64,000 nt of DNA from Diplonema japonicum (GCA_964019335.1 OZ025666.1:374501-438500); one strand, 5' to 3'; numbered from the stretch's first letter, positions 43,276 through 54,387 are shown. Numbers and translations: made by a program. Notes: generated from the letters alone by a model not told the origin.

Positions 43276-44178
43276 ATGTTCGACAACAAATCAATAGATG
43301 GAGGAAAGAATGAAGGCCCGCAAGTAAAAGCGGGGCCGGCTCAACAAGGAGCGAGCGTTCCGGGAAGTTCAGCTTCTAACGAAGAAGGAAGGATGGAAGA
43401 GGTAGAGGTGGATTTTTCCCGAGCAGACCCTGTACTGAAGGAGGGACTCTCCACACTAAAATCGAGAATGGGACGAAAAGAAGAAGGCGGCGTTGCGTCT
43501 GCTGACGAACCCGAGGAGAGAATCAAAAACCCGTTCAAACAGCTTTCCGACATCAGCGCAAAATCAAACGGTGGGAAGGTGCTTCTAACACGCGACGTAA
43601 ACGGCTCCTGGAAAACAGCCGACGGTTTAACATGGGGACATGCAGTTCCACAAGACAGAACTCCAATAGAGCCCGTTCACCCTGACATCGTCCCCCCTGT
43701 CGGTAGTGACATAGTAGACAAAGTACTGGGCACAAAACCGGGTGAATCAATCGCTCTGAAAACAGAAGTTGCCGATTATATATCAAAGCGGGATGAGGCC
43801 AGACTGTGGTGGTTGGAAAAAATGAAAACTCCTTATAATAAACACAATGCCGGGGCTATGCTGGGTGTCGAAGTACCAGAGCGCAATGCCCACATAGACC
43901 ACGCCATGATGATGCGGCAGTACGGGCCTGGGCACCTTCCCTCCACCACCGCCGAGTGGGAGATCCACGAGACCATGGAGCAAAGGCGAAAATACCTGCG
44001 AACACTGCCCACGCAACCCCGTTACATCAAATGGTCCAAACGAGCCGTATTTGGATCCGTAGGTGGCTTATTCCTCCTTCAATGGGCATGGGTCAAGGGC
44101 AACGGGCACAAGGCCGACCAGTCGTACCGGTATTCTAAAGCAGTTGACATCACAGAGAGGCGTAATAAGTATGAATAA
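43276..44178 (+). CDS. Unknown 300-residue protein with one C-terminal membrane segment
   Basis: Not recognised. Residues 1-90 are polar and probably disordered. Residues 100-240 look folded, with short Trp/Pro-rich motifs (GSWKTADGLTWGHAVP, RDEARLWWLEKM, YGPGHLPSTTAEWEIHETMEQRRKYL). A hydrophobic stretch near residues 260-276 (AVFGSVGGLFLLQWAWV) could be a single membrane anchor following basic residues, so a mitochondrial or ER tail-proximal anchor is possible. The start is an ATG after an A-rich leader. It has no intron and lies about 200 bp upstream of the CAP-like gene. Codon use and composition are consistent with a real gene. Confidence 0.6.
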   Translation: MFDNKSIDGGKNEGPQVKAGPAQQGASVPGSSASNEEGRMEEVEVDFSRADPVLKEGLSTLKSRMGRKEEGGVASADEPEERIKNPFKQLSDISAKSNGGKVLLTRDVNGSWKTADGLTWGHAVPQDRTPIEPVHPDIVPPVGSDIVDKVLGTKPGESIALKTEVADYISKRDEARLWWLEKMKTPYNKHNAGAMLGVEVPERNAHIDHAMMMRQYGPGHLPSTTAEWEIHETMEQRRKYLRTLPTQPRYIKWSKRAVFGSVGGLFLLQWAWVKGNGHKADQSYRYSKAVDITERRNKYE

Positions 44179-44375
44179 GAGGGAAAAAACAACCACACGC
44201 ACAGGCAAAACCCCCCGTACAGATCGCGATCAGTATACCCATATGTGTGAGGAACGGGGGGTATCCTTGTTTTTTTTATTTCTCGTTTTTTTTTGTGGAT
44301 CGGAGGCAGTGTTGTGTGATTCCCCCCCCTCCCCTTCTCGTTTGAATTAAACCAGGACCAGTGGGGTGGTGTAGG

Positions 44376-45911
44376 ATGAATAGCTATGCCGGAGGGGTAG
44401 CAGCGCCACCCACGACACCGATACCAATGGGCGAGCACCTTGTGAACTTCAACCAGATGCCCTCGAACGATCAGCTGGCCAACTCAACACAGGAAGGCCC
44501 TCTTGCGACGCTCACTGCGTTGGAGTCTATGAAGTATTCTGCATCGCTCCGCGAGGACTACATCACAGCACAGAAGTGCAAAGAGCAGATGGAGAGGCTC
44601 CAGTGTAACACTGCCAACACTGCCACGCCTCGGTTCACCATGTGCACGCCTCTCCCGTGCAGTGTGTTTGAAAGGCAGATCATCACACGGAACGAGATGA
44701 AAAAGGAGCTCACTGAAGATGTGTTGCTGCAGCCGCTTGTGACGCAGGCAGAGATCATCGGGTTCTGGAACGAGCTTGCGTCGAAGCTCGCAGAGGAGCA
44801 CAAGACGGTGGGGAACATGGCTTACGGCCTCCTTGTGCTGCAGATGTACCGTAGGCTCTGCGGGGTCGTGCCTTACGCAACCCGTCTGAACCAAGACCTC
44901 GTGAACAGGGCGCACAAAGGCGCTTCCCTTATCGAAAAGTGGGGTGTCGTCAGTAGGACCCTCAGCAAGCCTGACACATGGCCCGATGACCTCTATGCAG
45001 CTGCTCTGCAAGGGCTGAACGGCAGTCTGGCCGTGAGACACGAGGCGCACGCCGCATGTGTCGGGACCGCTGTGCATGCTCTCATGAACAACTCCGGCAG
45101 CAGCACATGGACATCACTCCCGCACAGAAGATGGCTGCTCTCCCCTGGCCTAAACGAAACTGGCTTCGGCACATCGGGAACGACCACCACAGTGTACACC
45201 TACGCTGCCTCGCAGAACCACCACCTAATGAAGCCGTACACAGCCTTCCCTCCCCAGGGGTACTTCCCGTTGGAATGGGTAGACGAAGACCTTGCTTGGT
45301 CCTGCAGTGTGAACCCCATGCAATACGTGCAGCATGGCGAAGTGGAGGTCACCATCTCACCGATAGTGTCGCAGAATGGGACGTATCAACGCCTACAAGC
45401 ACTGAAGCTGAAAGAAGGTGTGTATGTGAACACGGACTACCATGGACTGGGACCTTGCGTTGTGTTTAAACCAGAGGGCATCCTGCTGGCGGACGGGTCG
45501 TGCTATGAAGTTGTGATCACTGGTATGGGGAGGTACAACGGAGAGGGGGGCGAGCTTGTAGTCGACGAAAGCGTGCTGGCAGACGGTGCGACGAGAATCA
45601 CATTGAAGAACACATCGCAGGTGAAGTACGATGTGAAGTTCAGCTTTGCTGGGATAGAGGCCTGTCCGCCATTGGTAACGGCGCTGTCATCAGGGGTCAC
45701 AGTGTCGGAAGGGCATCAATACCGCAGTGCTGTCCCACCAGGCGCGACGATCCCCTTCGTCAAAGGCGTCTGGTCATCATACACTAAGCTATGTGCTTCC
45801 GGCCCCCCCGATACCACTCCGTCCTCCACTCCGGAACGCATATCTTATATGACTATTTTCTTCAAGTCCGGCCTCCCTGCCACTACCGTTGACACTGCAG
45901 ATTTGGGTTAA
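44376..45911 (+). CDS. CAP/SCP-like domain protein
   Basis: A 511-residue protein. Residues 45-75 form a helical segment resembling a UVR-type motif (LREDYITAQKCKEQMERL). From about residue 150 the sequence follows the CAP (SCP/PR-1) pattern seen in bacterial and protist CAP proteins: MYRRLCGVVPYATRLNQDLVNRAHKGASLI, then LPHRRWLLSPGLNETGFG. A C-terminal beta-rich region follows (FPPQGYFPLEWVDEDLAW, YHGLGPCVVFKPEG, YEVVITGM), like the domain that often follows such CAP modules. CAP proteins are usually secreted, but no signal peptide is visible here, so location is open. Assignment rests on remembered family patterns; a search could change it. I chose the ATG at 44376 over the upstream GTG. 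Confidence 0.5.
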   Translation: MNSYAGGVAAPPTTPIPMGEHLVNFNQMPSNDQLANSTQEGPLATLTALESMKYSASLREDYITAQKCKEQMERLQCNTANTATPRFTMCTPLPCSVFERQIITRNEMKKELTEDVLLQPLVTQAEIIGFWNELASKLAEEHKTVGNMAYGLLVLQMYRRLCGVVPYATRLNQDLVNRAHKGASLIEKWGVVSRTLSKPDTWPDDLYAAALQGLNGSLAVRHEAHAACVGTAVHALMNNSGSSTWTSLPHRRWLLSPGLNETGFGTSGTTTTVYTYAASQNHHLMKPYTAFPPQGYFPLEWVDEDLAWSCSVNPMQYVQHGEVEVTISPIVSQNGTYQRLQALKLKEGVYVNTDYHGLGPCVVFKPEGILLADGSCYEVVITGMGRYNGEGGELVVDESVLADGATRITLKNTSQVKYDVKFSFAGIEACPPLVTALSSGVTVSEGHQYRSAVPPGATIPFVKGVWSSYTKLCASGPPDTTPSSTPERISYMTIFFKSGLPATTVDTADLG

Positions 45912-45962
45912 CATCGATTTATCGGAGCGCTTTGTTGTTGTACCTCTTTTTTCTTCCTACAA

Positions 45963-47811
45963 ATGTCTTTACCAGTCTTAAGCACACACATTAGGACACG
46001 ACCAAAAATGACACACGAACTAACAAAGATGAAGCGCGAGGCGTGGTGGAAGCTTGTAGGCCACTCCGATGTCAAGAAAGCAACGAAGGTGTGCACCGCC
46101 ATGCAAAAGTAATATCATCACCTACAGGATGCATCCAACTCAGACCCATGGGGTCCATCAGTGGACCAACTCAAAGGGTTGGCAGAGGCGTGCTACATTT
46201 CCGATGACAGGGCAGAGGTGATGCACAACTTATGGAAAAGAATTGAGGACAAGGACCCAAAGAAATGGAGGAAAATCGCGAAGGCGCTTGTGTGCCTTGA
46301 GTACGTGATACTACATGGCCCTGAGGACGTGGTGCTCGAGGTGCGGAGTGGGCTCTTCAGGTTGAAGCCGCTGAAGAACTTCAAGTATGTCGACGACAAG
46401 GTGGACAATGGGGAGACGGTGCGCTACAAAGTGACAAACCTACTGGACCTTGTGCAGAACGATGACAAGATCAAGCAAGCACGCGAGCGTGCAAAGAGAA
46501 CGGCAACCCGCATCACCTCTAACTCCTCTGCTTCTCAGGTTGACCGTTCCTCCGCCTACTCCACCGAGCACAGTTCGCACAGCTCCCGCTCTCGCGACCC
46601 TTCCCCCACCCCTGCCACAGACGAAGAGTTGGCAAGAAAGCTCCAACGGGAGTTCAACAAAGAAGCCGGCCTCCCAGCAGGTTACAGACATCGTGCCGCC
46701 ACCTCCTCGGCTGTCCCAGGCGTCAATGTCGCTGAGCAGCACCGCCTCATGGACGAAATACGAACGAAGCACCAACAGCACCCACCACAAGCTCCCACGC
46801 AGCCTGTGCAGCCGGCACAGTCCTCGCTACCCGCACAACAGAGTGGGTATTCCAGCACCTCTGCCACCACCTCGACAGCGCCTGCAACCTGGTCGCTGGC
46901 ACCTCCATCGAGCACCTCTCAGGGGCAGAGGGTATCGCAGCCTCAGGTTCAGGTACAGCAACCTCAAGCGCAGGCACCAGTGCAGCAACCGCAGGCTGTG
47001 GACTTTTTCAGTCAACCTGTGCAACAGCAACAACAACAACAACAACCCCAACAACAGCAACAGCCGGCCCTGTTCGGTCAGCAGCCACAGCAACCTCAGC
47101 AACAGTTGTTGTTCGATCAGCAGCAGCAACCTCAGCAGTCCCCCTTCCAGCAACCTCCCCAACAGCAACCAGCATTTGACCCCTTCGCACCTGCTCCTGT
47201 GCAGCAGCAACAACAGCAGCCTTCTCAACCGCAGCAGGATTTCAACGATTTCTTTTCATCTCTGGGACAAGACTCGCCTCAGGCACAGGCGGGGTTTGCG
47301 GGTATGCAGCAGCAGCAGCAGCCTGTTGCTGAGCCTGCTCCGGTACCTGTTCAACCTGTGCAGATGCCTCCTGCGCCTGTGCAACCTGCACCTGTGCAAC
47401 CAGCACCTGTGCCTGTGCAAATGCCTGCAGTGACAGCGCCTGTGCAGCAGCAGCAGCCGCAACAAGAGTTGGACCCGACCTCCCCGGGGCCTGGGCTGAT
47501 TGAGAAGAAGTTCATGTCAGACTTGGACAGCTTCTTGACAGGAGGGCCAAAGAAAGGGCCTGGTGTGGCACCGCCAACGTTAGGACAGCTGCAGAGCGCG
47601 CAAGGGACTCAACAGCAGGCACCGCAGCAATGGCAGCAGGTATGGTTCTGAGATGCTGGGACAACCAACTTACAGCAACAGCAACAAGCCCCAATGGGCG
47701 TGCAAGGCTACTCGCAGGCCACTCCAGCTCAGGCTCAGGTGTGCTTCTGACTTACCCACCACCATACCACAGGGAACTAACCATGACCCCGCTTTGATGT
47801 TCCAAAGCTAG
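45963..47811 (+). CDS. ENTH-domain (epsin-like) clathrin adaptor, four exons
   Basis: A phosphoinositide-binding endocytic or Golgi adaptor. Proposed exons are 45963-46088, 46128-47639, 47676-47738 and 47773-47811 (579 residues). Introns are only 39, 36 and 34 nt, all phase 0 with GT-AG ends; without the last two, translation would end at an in-intron TGA at 47651. The ENTH domain covers about residues 20-160. Exon 1 supplies VKKATK, which continues into DASNSDPWGPS exactly as in epsins (ATxxDPWGPS), then KALVCLEYVILHGPEDVV, FKYVDDKVDNG and VRYKVTNLLDLVQ. A UIM-like acidic helix (DEELARKLQREF) lies near 197. The rest is Gln/Pro-rich with clathrin/AP-type short motifs (DPFAP, NDFFSSL). The final residues LMFQS replace the usual NPF. 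Confidence 0.85.
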
Positions 47812-48925
47812 AGCGGAAGAGGTCCTCTTTGGTGCCACGGAAAGCTCATGAATGGAGAATGTTCAAAAATAACAGAAACGAAACGGGGGTGTGAATTGAT
47901 GTGAATTGGGAAGAAAGTGGAAAGTAGGGGGGGGGGGGGGGGGGGAAAGAGGATAGAAGAATATTTGTGTCGATTATTTTTTTGGGTGATTTCCCCTTCT
48001 CCTCTTTTTTTTCTTTTTGGTTCTGAACAAAAAAAAAAATAAACAAATCGAAAATCGAAGAATTGTTTCTCCCATGCCACTTCTCTCCCTTTTCTTTCAA
48101 TTACTTTCTTTTTATATATTTTTTCTCCGGTTTTTCTTTCTTTTCACTTTTCGGAATCAAGTGCCCACATTAAAAACAAGGTACTTTGATAAAGCATACA
48201 AAAAAAAAAAAAAAAAAAAAAAAGAGATACAATTTCAATTTCTCAGAAGCACGTCAGATAGCAAGCCACGTGCAGCTGAAAAGATTAAGTTTTCCCTTCG
48301 TGGTTGTGTACCCAGCAATAGAGGCCTGAGTAAAGCTGTATCTTGTTGTTGGTGCTCTTGCTGGGGAAGAGATATTTTTTAACTTGCCGGCTTTTAACCT
48401 TCTTTTTTTTTTCTTCTTTCTCTTTCTACTTTCCTATTGGACGTGGCCGGCGAGCCTGTTCTAGGGAAAAAGTAGGAGGGGGGGGGGACAGTGTAGTAGC
48501 TGTTTTTTTTCTTTCTTCCAATTTTTCTGCTGACCTATTCCTGCCCCCCCCCCCCCCCCCCCCTTCAGTACCCTGCTCGATGAGAAACAAATTTCATAGA
48601 TCGCTCGTACGTCTTATCACCTTTACCCCCCAGCGTAGCTTTCTAAGAGAAGCAGCCGATGTCTTTTGCGTTAAACGAAGTCAGCCATCATCGGTAGCCT
48701 TTAGAGGCGCAAGTGCCGTGCTCGAAGAATGCTCCTTATTTACCATTTTTTTTTTGACCTTGGGAAGAATGTGAATACTTTTCTGGGTTTGGATTTGCCC
48801 TTAAGCATCGCCTTTTTTTTTTCCTACAGAAAATAAATCGAACATCCCCCCCTCCTTTTTTTTTCATCCCGATTTTCTTTTTCAGGTTTCCAAAAGAAGT
48901 ATAAAAAAAAGAAAAGAAGTGAAAA
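47812..48925. other. Intergenic with a decayed snoRNA module
   Basis: G and C homopolymers and A/T runs. At about 48575-48670 there is a degraded copy of the U30-like module (GATGAGAAACAAATTTCATAGATC) joined to another array segment (CCCCCAGCGTAGCTTTCT). Otherwise nothing is supported. Confidence 0.5.
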
Positions 48926-51900
48926 ATGAACAACAGGCGAGTGATGCTGTGCATGCTGGTGGCTGTCCTGGCGCTCTCTGCACGGGCTGATGAGAAGAGG
49001 GGCACGATCGAGGGTCCCGTGATCGGGATCGACCTTGGGACGACCTACTCCGTGGTGGGTGTGTGGCAGAACGGGCAGGTGGAGATCGTCCCGAACGAGA
49101 TGGGTAACCGTATCACCCCCTCCGTCGTCGCCTTCACTGAGACCGAGCGTCTCATCGGTGACGGTGCCAAGAACCAGATGTCCCAGAACCCCGACAACAC
49201 CATCTACACCGTGAAGCGTCTTATCGGCCGACTGTTCTCTGACAAGGTATGTTTGGGAAATGAAAGTACAGGGAAGAAAGAGGGGGAAGGGGAAAGGGAG
49301 GGGGGTGGCATGTATTTTTTTTTGGCTTTGTTGATTGAAACCTGTGATGAGAACAACGACATCAACACTCTCGTTCTTCTGATTTTAGTTATGAAGACAG
49401 ATGTTCCGTTCATGCTTCTGCAATGCTGAGGATATGCGAAACATAATGAATATAAAGATCTTTTCCCAAGTACCAGAAACACTCCACGGTTGCCCATCTT
49501 TTCCCTTGTGGGCACAGAAGGACAGAAGCATCCCATTCCTTCACGTTGTTTCCCAGTTAGTGAAAAGAAGCAGAAAGAGGGAGGCTGAGACTTCATAGGG
49601 TGTAACTTCATAACTTTCCTTCTGAATGATGAGAAACAAAATTCATAGATCTCGTTCGTCTGAGCAGACTTCCATTTTTTTGGAGGGTTGCGTGTGACTG
49701 ATAAGAATTTTCGGCCTTCAAGCTGACCTTATTTTTGCTGCCCCTCTCACTCTGTTGGCTGCAGGCCTTCACACCCTGTGATGAGAACAACGACATCAAC
49801 ACTCTCGTTCTTCTGATTTTAGTTATGAAGACAGATGTTCCGTTCATGCTTCTGCAATGCTGAGGATATGCGACATAAATAAAATAAAGTTCTTTTGATT
49901 TTTTCTCAAATACCAGAAACACTCCACGGTTGCCCTCTTCCCTTAAGTGGAGGTGATGACCACCAGACCCCTGGTTAGATGTTTTCCCCATGTGGGCACA
50001 GAAAGACAGAAGCATCCCATTCCTTCACGTTGTTTCCCAGTTAGTGAAAAGAAGCGGAAAGAGGGAGGCTGAGACACCCGCATTGGAGGGACAGCTGCAG
50101 CAGCATTCTGCAAACCTTCACCATTACCCCCCAGCGTAGCTTTTTGAAGTGTGCTGGAGGGCAAGTTTGGAAGGTGAGAGTGGAAGAGAAGCAGCTGAAG
50201 TCTTTTGTGTGGTGGTGAGGAGGGGCAAGAAAACCGACATGATGACCACATCATATCCACTAAAATTTTCTGATGAAGAGTCTTAAAATCTACAATGTCA
50301 TAGTTACTCTGATCTCTCTCCGTTTTTTCCCTTTGCTCACTTTTTCACAAGAATACCCCACCCCCCCGCATTTAAGGCAAGGGAATGAAGCATTTAGTCT
50401 TGTTTATCCCTAGTCATTGTGGGGCAGATGCACATCAAGACGGAAGATATAATACCAGAAACACTCCACGGTTGCCCTCTTCCCTTAAGTGGAGGTGATG
50501 ACCACCAGACCCCTGGTTAGATGTTTTCCCCTTGCGGGCACAGAAAGACAGAAGCATCCCATTCCTTCACGTTGTTTCCCAGTTAGTGAAAAGAAGCGGA
50601 AAGAGGGAGGCTGAGACACTTCGTGGGTGTAACTTCATAATTTCCCTTGATAATTTTCCTTCGGAATGATGAGAAACAAAATTCATAGATCTCGTTCGTC
50701 TGAGCAGACTTCCATTTTTTGGAGGGCTGCGTGTGACTGATAAGAATTTTCGGCCTTCAAGCTGACCTTATTTTTGCTGCCCTTCTCACTCTGTTGGCAG
50801 CAGGCCTTCACACCCTGTGATGAGAACAACGACATCAACACTCTCGTTCTTCTGATTTTAGTTATGAAGACAGATGTTCCGTTCATGCTTCTGCAATGCT
50901 GAGGATATGTGACAATGTTCTTATTCCAAATACCAGAAACACTCCACGGTTGCCCTCTTCCCTTAAGTGGAGGTGATGACCACCAGACCCCTGGTTAGAG
51001 TTTTTGTGAATGAGATATAATACCAGAAAGCCCTTTCCACCTTCACAGAAACCCAAAAGAAGGCTAGTCTGATGACAAACCATATTTTTATATTTCACCT
51101 CTGACGCTTTGAGGGGTCTGCCCGAAAGGGTGGGCTCAGTTTGAAAATACGAACTTTTCGTCACACTGACCATGCCATCTACCGTCGGGACCCACTCTTC
51201 CCTGTGATGATAATGCACTCCGTTTATCTTTGTAGGTTGGGACAACTGAGCACCTCGTGTGTTGAGGATGCTGCATTAGGATTTGTTAATCTAGAATAGA
51301 CTGAGAAGGAAGACTAAAAGAGAAAGCAACGAACAAGGTGGTCACAGCTAGTGGCAGCCCCAGCGACCCTCCATGGATCTGACCACCCGTTCCGACTCAC
51401 CCAGATAGAGCTACGCCTCATATTCTCTAAATATCTCCCATCAAAAGTAAAGTTTCGAAGAAGTGGTTGTTCCTTCCTTTTTTAAATGATGAAAATATAT
51501 ATTCTGTCAGTGCTGGCACCAGAGCAGAGCTGCGGAGGGGTAGCACCCTTTGTGACCATGAGCACATTTTTTATTATCCGCTGCTGAAATGAAAAGAAAG
51601 CTTACCCCACGAATACCTGGCAACAACAACCACAACCCACCCCCCCCGCATTTAAGGCAAGGGAATGAAGCATTTAGTCTTGTTTATCCCTAGTCATTGT
51701 GGGGCAGATATGGCTTCAGGAGGGCAGCAGCACAGCCGTGTGATGACCAACACGAGGCATTTGTCTGAACACCTTTTGCGACGATTATAAAAACGTATTC
51801 TACCTTAACTTATCGCTGACGTTTGTGTTGCTGTGCTTGGGCTGATTTCCCTTTTTTTTCCTCTCCTTTTTTTTTTTTTTATTTTGCACCTGTCCCACCG

Positions 51901-52585
51901 GGGTGCAATTCTGCTGGGCTGAACACCTCCATGTCCTTCATCAGCGGGAAACACCCCGCAGATCAGTACCTCTAGCACTCGAGGCTGTCCCCCCTTTCTC
52001 CAAGATGAAAGAAAAAGGATCTTAGTTTTTTGCAATACCACCAGAAACACTCCACGGTTGCCCTCTTCCCTTAAGTGGAGGTGATGACCACCAGACCCCT
52101 GGTTAGAGATCTTTGAGAAGGTCGATGTGGCGTGCATCGTGCATCGTCCCTCGCTATGCCTGCTGAGCGGACATGCCCAGGAGAGTACGTAAGGGGCGAG
52201 AGATGTGTGTGTGTGTGTGTGTGGTCCCTGCCACCAGACCCCTGGTCAGAGGTGAATGAGATATCGACAAGAGTCATCAGGAACTTGTGGCATGATGACA
52301 AACCATGTTTAGTGTAGTGCGCATCTGACACCCCTCTTGCAGGTGGTGGTTGAGAATACATACATCGGTCTAGACTCGTTTATCAACTGACCTTCCCACC
52401 TGCTTTCTTCTTTTTTGGTTCCCAGAGAAGTTCCAACAAGCTTCAGAGCCGCATGATGATCAGAGAATACAATCCAATGACTGCTGTTTCCATGAGAAGC
52501 CATCTTCGGTGACATAAATTGTTTCTTAAAAATTTCAAAAAACTGACAAAAACACCAGAACAAGAAAGAAACTTTGAAATTCTAG

Positions 52586-52654
<69 letters not shown>

Positions 52655-54387
52655 AACCCCACAGACCGTGCAAAGCGACAAGAAGCTGCTGTCCTACAAG
52701 ATTGTTCCAGGCTCGAACGGGCACCCGGATGTGAAGGTGCACTACAAGGGTGAGGACAGGCAGTACACTGCGGAGGAGGTCTCGTCGATGGTGTTGACGA
52801 AGATGAAGGGTATTGCCGAGGATTTCCTTGGGAAGGAGGTGAAGAACGCTGTGGTGACTGTGCCCGCCTACTTCAACGAGGCACAACGTCAGTCGACGAA
52901 GGACGCTGGTACGATCGCCGGTTTGAACGTGGTGCGCGTGATCAACGAGCCGACGGCTGCGGCCATTGCCTACGGGCTGGACAAGAGGGACGAGGGTGAG
53001 AAGAACATCCTCGTCTTCGACCTTGGTGGTGGTACCTTCGATGTGTCGCTCCTCCAGATCGACGACGGCTTCTTCGAGGTGATCGCCACCAATGGTGACA
53101 CCCACTTGGGTGGTGAGGACTTCGACAACAGGATGGTATGGTAAAGAAGAAAGAAAAGGAGGAAAAAAAAAAAAAAAAAAAACCCACCAATCCACACCAC
53201 AGGTGAAGCACTTCTTGAAGGTGATCCAGAAGAAGCACGGGAGGGACCTGTCGAAGAACCAGAGGGCCCTCGCCCGTTTGAGGAAGGCCTGTGAGTCGGC
53301 GAAGCGTCAGCTCTCCTCGCAGCCCGAGGCCCGTGTTGAGGTGGACGGGTTGGACGAGGGTCTGGACTTCTCGGAGAAGCTGAACCGTGCGAAGTTCGAG
53401 GAGCTGAACATGGACCTGTTCAAGGGTACCCTGAACCCCGTGAAGGCTGTGCTGGCGGACGGGAAGCTGAAGAAGGAGGAGGTGGACGAGATCGTGCTCG
53501 TGGGGGGGTCCACCCGTATCCCGAAGATCCAGAACCTCATCAAGGACTTCTTCAACGGGAAGGAGCCCAACAAGGGGATCAACCCTGACGAGTCTGTTGC
53601 CTACGGTGCGACGGTGCAGGGGGCCGTGATGAGCGGGGAGGTGAACGAGATCCTCGTGGCGGACGTGGTGTCCCTGTCGCTGGGGATCGAGACCGCTGGG
53701 GGGGTGATGACGAAGCTCGTGGAGCGAAACACGCGGATCCCGACGAAGAAGGCGCAGACCTTCTCGACGCACCAGGACAACCAGCCCGGTGTGAACATCC
53801 AGGTCTTCGAGGGGGAGCGTTCGATGACGAAGGACAACAGGCTTCTCGGGAAGTTCGAGCTGTCGGGGATCCCTCCCGCCCCCCGTGGTGTGCCGCAGAT
53901 CGAGGTGTCGTTCGAGGTTGACGCGAACGGGATCCTCACCGTGGGGGCGGAGGACAAGGCGAGCAACAACAAGGAGGCGATCACGATCGCGAACGACAAG
54001 GGGAGGCTCAGCGAGGAGGAGATCGCGAAGATGGTTCGCGAGGCCGAGGAGTTCCAGGAGGAGGACAAGAAGCTGAAGGAGAGGGTGGAGGCGAAGAACA
54101 CCCTTGAGTCGACCGCCTACAACCTGAAGAACCAGGTGAACGACGACGAGAAGCTCGGCGGGAAGCTCGACGAGGACGACAAGACGGCGATCGAGGAGGC
54201 GGTGAAGGAGGCTCTGGGTTGGCTGGACGAGAACCCGTCGGCCGACAAGGAGGAGTACGACGAGCAGCTCCAGAGCCTCCAGAGCATCACCAACCCCATC
54301 GTCTCCAAGGTCTACCAGCAGGGCGCCACTGAGGGCGGTGCTGGCGGCAGTGAGGACCAGGACATGGACGACTCTGACGAGCTCTGA
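48926..54387 (+). CDS. BiP: BiP/GRP78, ER-lumenal HSP70 chaperone
   Basis: ATP-dependent folding chaperone of the ER. Exons are 48926-49246, 52665-53135 and 53203-54387 (658 residues), phase 0 at both junctions. A signal peptide (about residues 1-22, [19 protein letters not shown]) precedes the HSP70 signatures: [10 protein letters not shown], the second motif in [16 protein letters not shown], and [14 protein letters not shown]. The substrate-binding domain and lid follow, and the protein ends MDDSDEL, an SDEL variant of the ER-retention signal. Intron 1 is 3418 nt and packed with box C/D snoRNA modules, ending in a CT repeat (about 52586-52651) before ACAG. Intron 2 is 67 nt. As an abundantly transcribed housekeeping gene it suits the role of snoRNA host. 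Confidence 0.95.
49338..49436 (+). ncRNA. Box C/D snoRNA, U59/snR54-like (copy b)
   Basis: C GTGATGA at 49344-49350, D' CTGA at 49379-49382, D CTGA at 49426-49429. Same guides as the copy at 2090. Confidence 0.6.
49616..49734 (+). ncRNA. Box C/D snoRNA with U30-like and U32/U51-like guides (copy a)
   Basis: C ATGATGA at 49626-49632, D' CTGA at 49660-49663, a short hairpin (CTTCCA/TGGAGG), a C'-like TGACTGATAAG and D CTGA at 49723-49726. The D' guide AGATCTCGTTCGT is a perfect 13-nt complement to the 18S fragment at 38838-38850; the D+5 site is the A known in human as A1383 (U30). The D guide TTCGGCCTTCAA pairs 12 nt with 28S TTGAAGGCCGAA, pointing to yeast A807/human A1511 (snR39/snR59; U32, U51). 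Confidence 0.8.
49772..49868 (+). ncRNA. Box C/D snoRNA, U59/snR54-like (copy c)
   Basis: C at 49778-49784 and D at 49860-49863; guides as in the copy at 2090. Confidence 0.6.
50231..50320 (+). ncRNA. Box C/D snoRNA, U46/snR63-like (copy b)
   Basis: C ATGATGA at 50239-50245 and D CTGA at 50309-50312. The 12-nt 28S guide is identical to the copy at 1180. Confidence 0.75.
50656..50772 (+). ncRNA. Box C/D snoRNA with U30-like and U32/U51-like guides (copy b)
   Basis: C at 50666-50672, D' at 50700-50703 and D at 50762-50765. Both guides are unchanged from the 49616 copy. Confidence 0.8.
50811..50909 (+). ncRNA. Box C/D snoRNA, U59/snR54-like (copy d)
   Basis: C at 50817-50823 and D at 50899-50902; guides unchanged. 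Confidence 0.6.
51066..51176 (+). ncRNA. Candidate box C/D snoRNA, single copy
   Basis: C-like CTGATGA at 51069-51075, D' CTGA at 51101-51104 and D CTGA at 51166-51169. The D' guide ATTTCACCT is a 9-nt complement to the conserved 18S AGGTGAAAT. No target recognised for the D guide. Weaker than the multi-copy modules. Confidence 0.4.
51198..51310 (+). ncRNA. Candidate box C/D snoRNA, target unknown, single copy
   Basis: C GTGATGA at 51204-51210, D' CTGA at 51246-51249, a C'-like TGTTGAGGA and D CTGA at 51301-51304. Box order and spacing fit, but I recognise no rRNA complement. Confidence 0.35.
51729..51837 (+). ncRNA. Box C/D snoRNA, U15/snR13-like (copy b)
   Basis: Terminal stem 51729-51736 with 51830-51837, D' CTGA at 51765-51768 and D at 51816-51819. 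Same sequence as the copy at 1414. Confidence 0.8.
52284..52398 (+). ncRNA. Box C/D snoRNA, U25/snR56-like (copy c)
   Basis: C at 52292-52298, D' at 52325-52328 and D at 52387-52390. The 18S guide is identical to the copy at 790. Confidence 0.7.
52446..52552 (+). ncRNA. Candidate box C/D snoRNA, target unknown (copy c)
   Basis: C ATGATGA at 52453-52459 and D CTGA at 52543-52546. Third copy of the module at 1922. Confidence 0.45.

Larger units (their letters stand above)
49247..52664 (+). repeat. BiP intron 1: snoRNA array B
   Basis: A GT-AG intron of 3418 nt. It contains at least nine box C/D snoRNAs assignable to families, two further candidates, several copies of the 68-nt structured element, TG repeats (52206-52222) and a long CT repeat near the acceptor. 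Modules recur in different orders from arrays A and C. Confidence 0.85.

Noticed and set aside
52586-52651. CT dinucleotide run as a transposon or recombination site
   Set aside because: Its position just before ACAG fits an expanded polypyrimidine tract of BiP intron 1.
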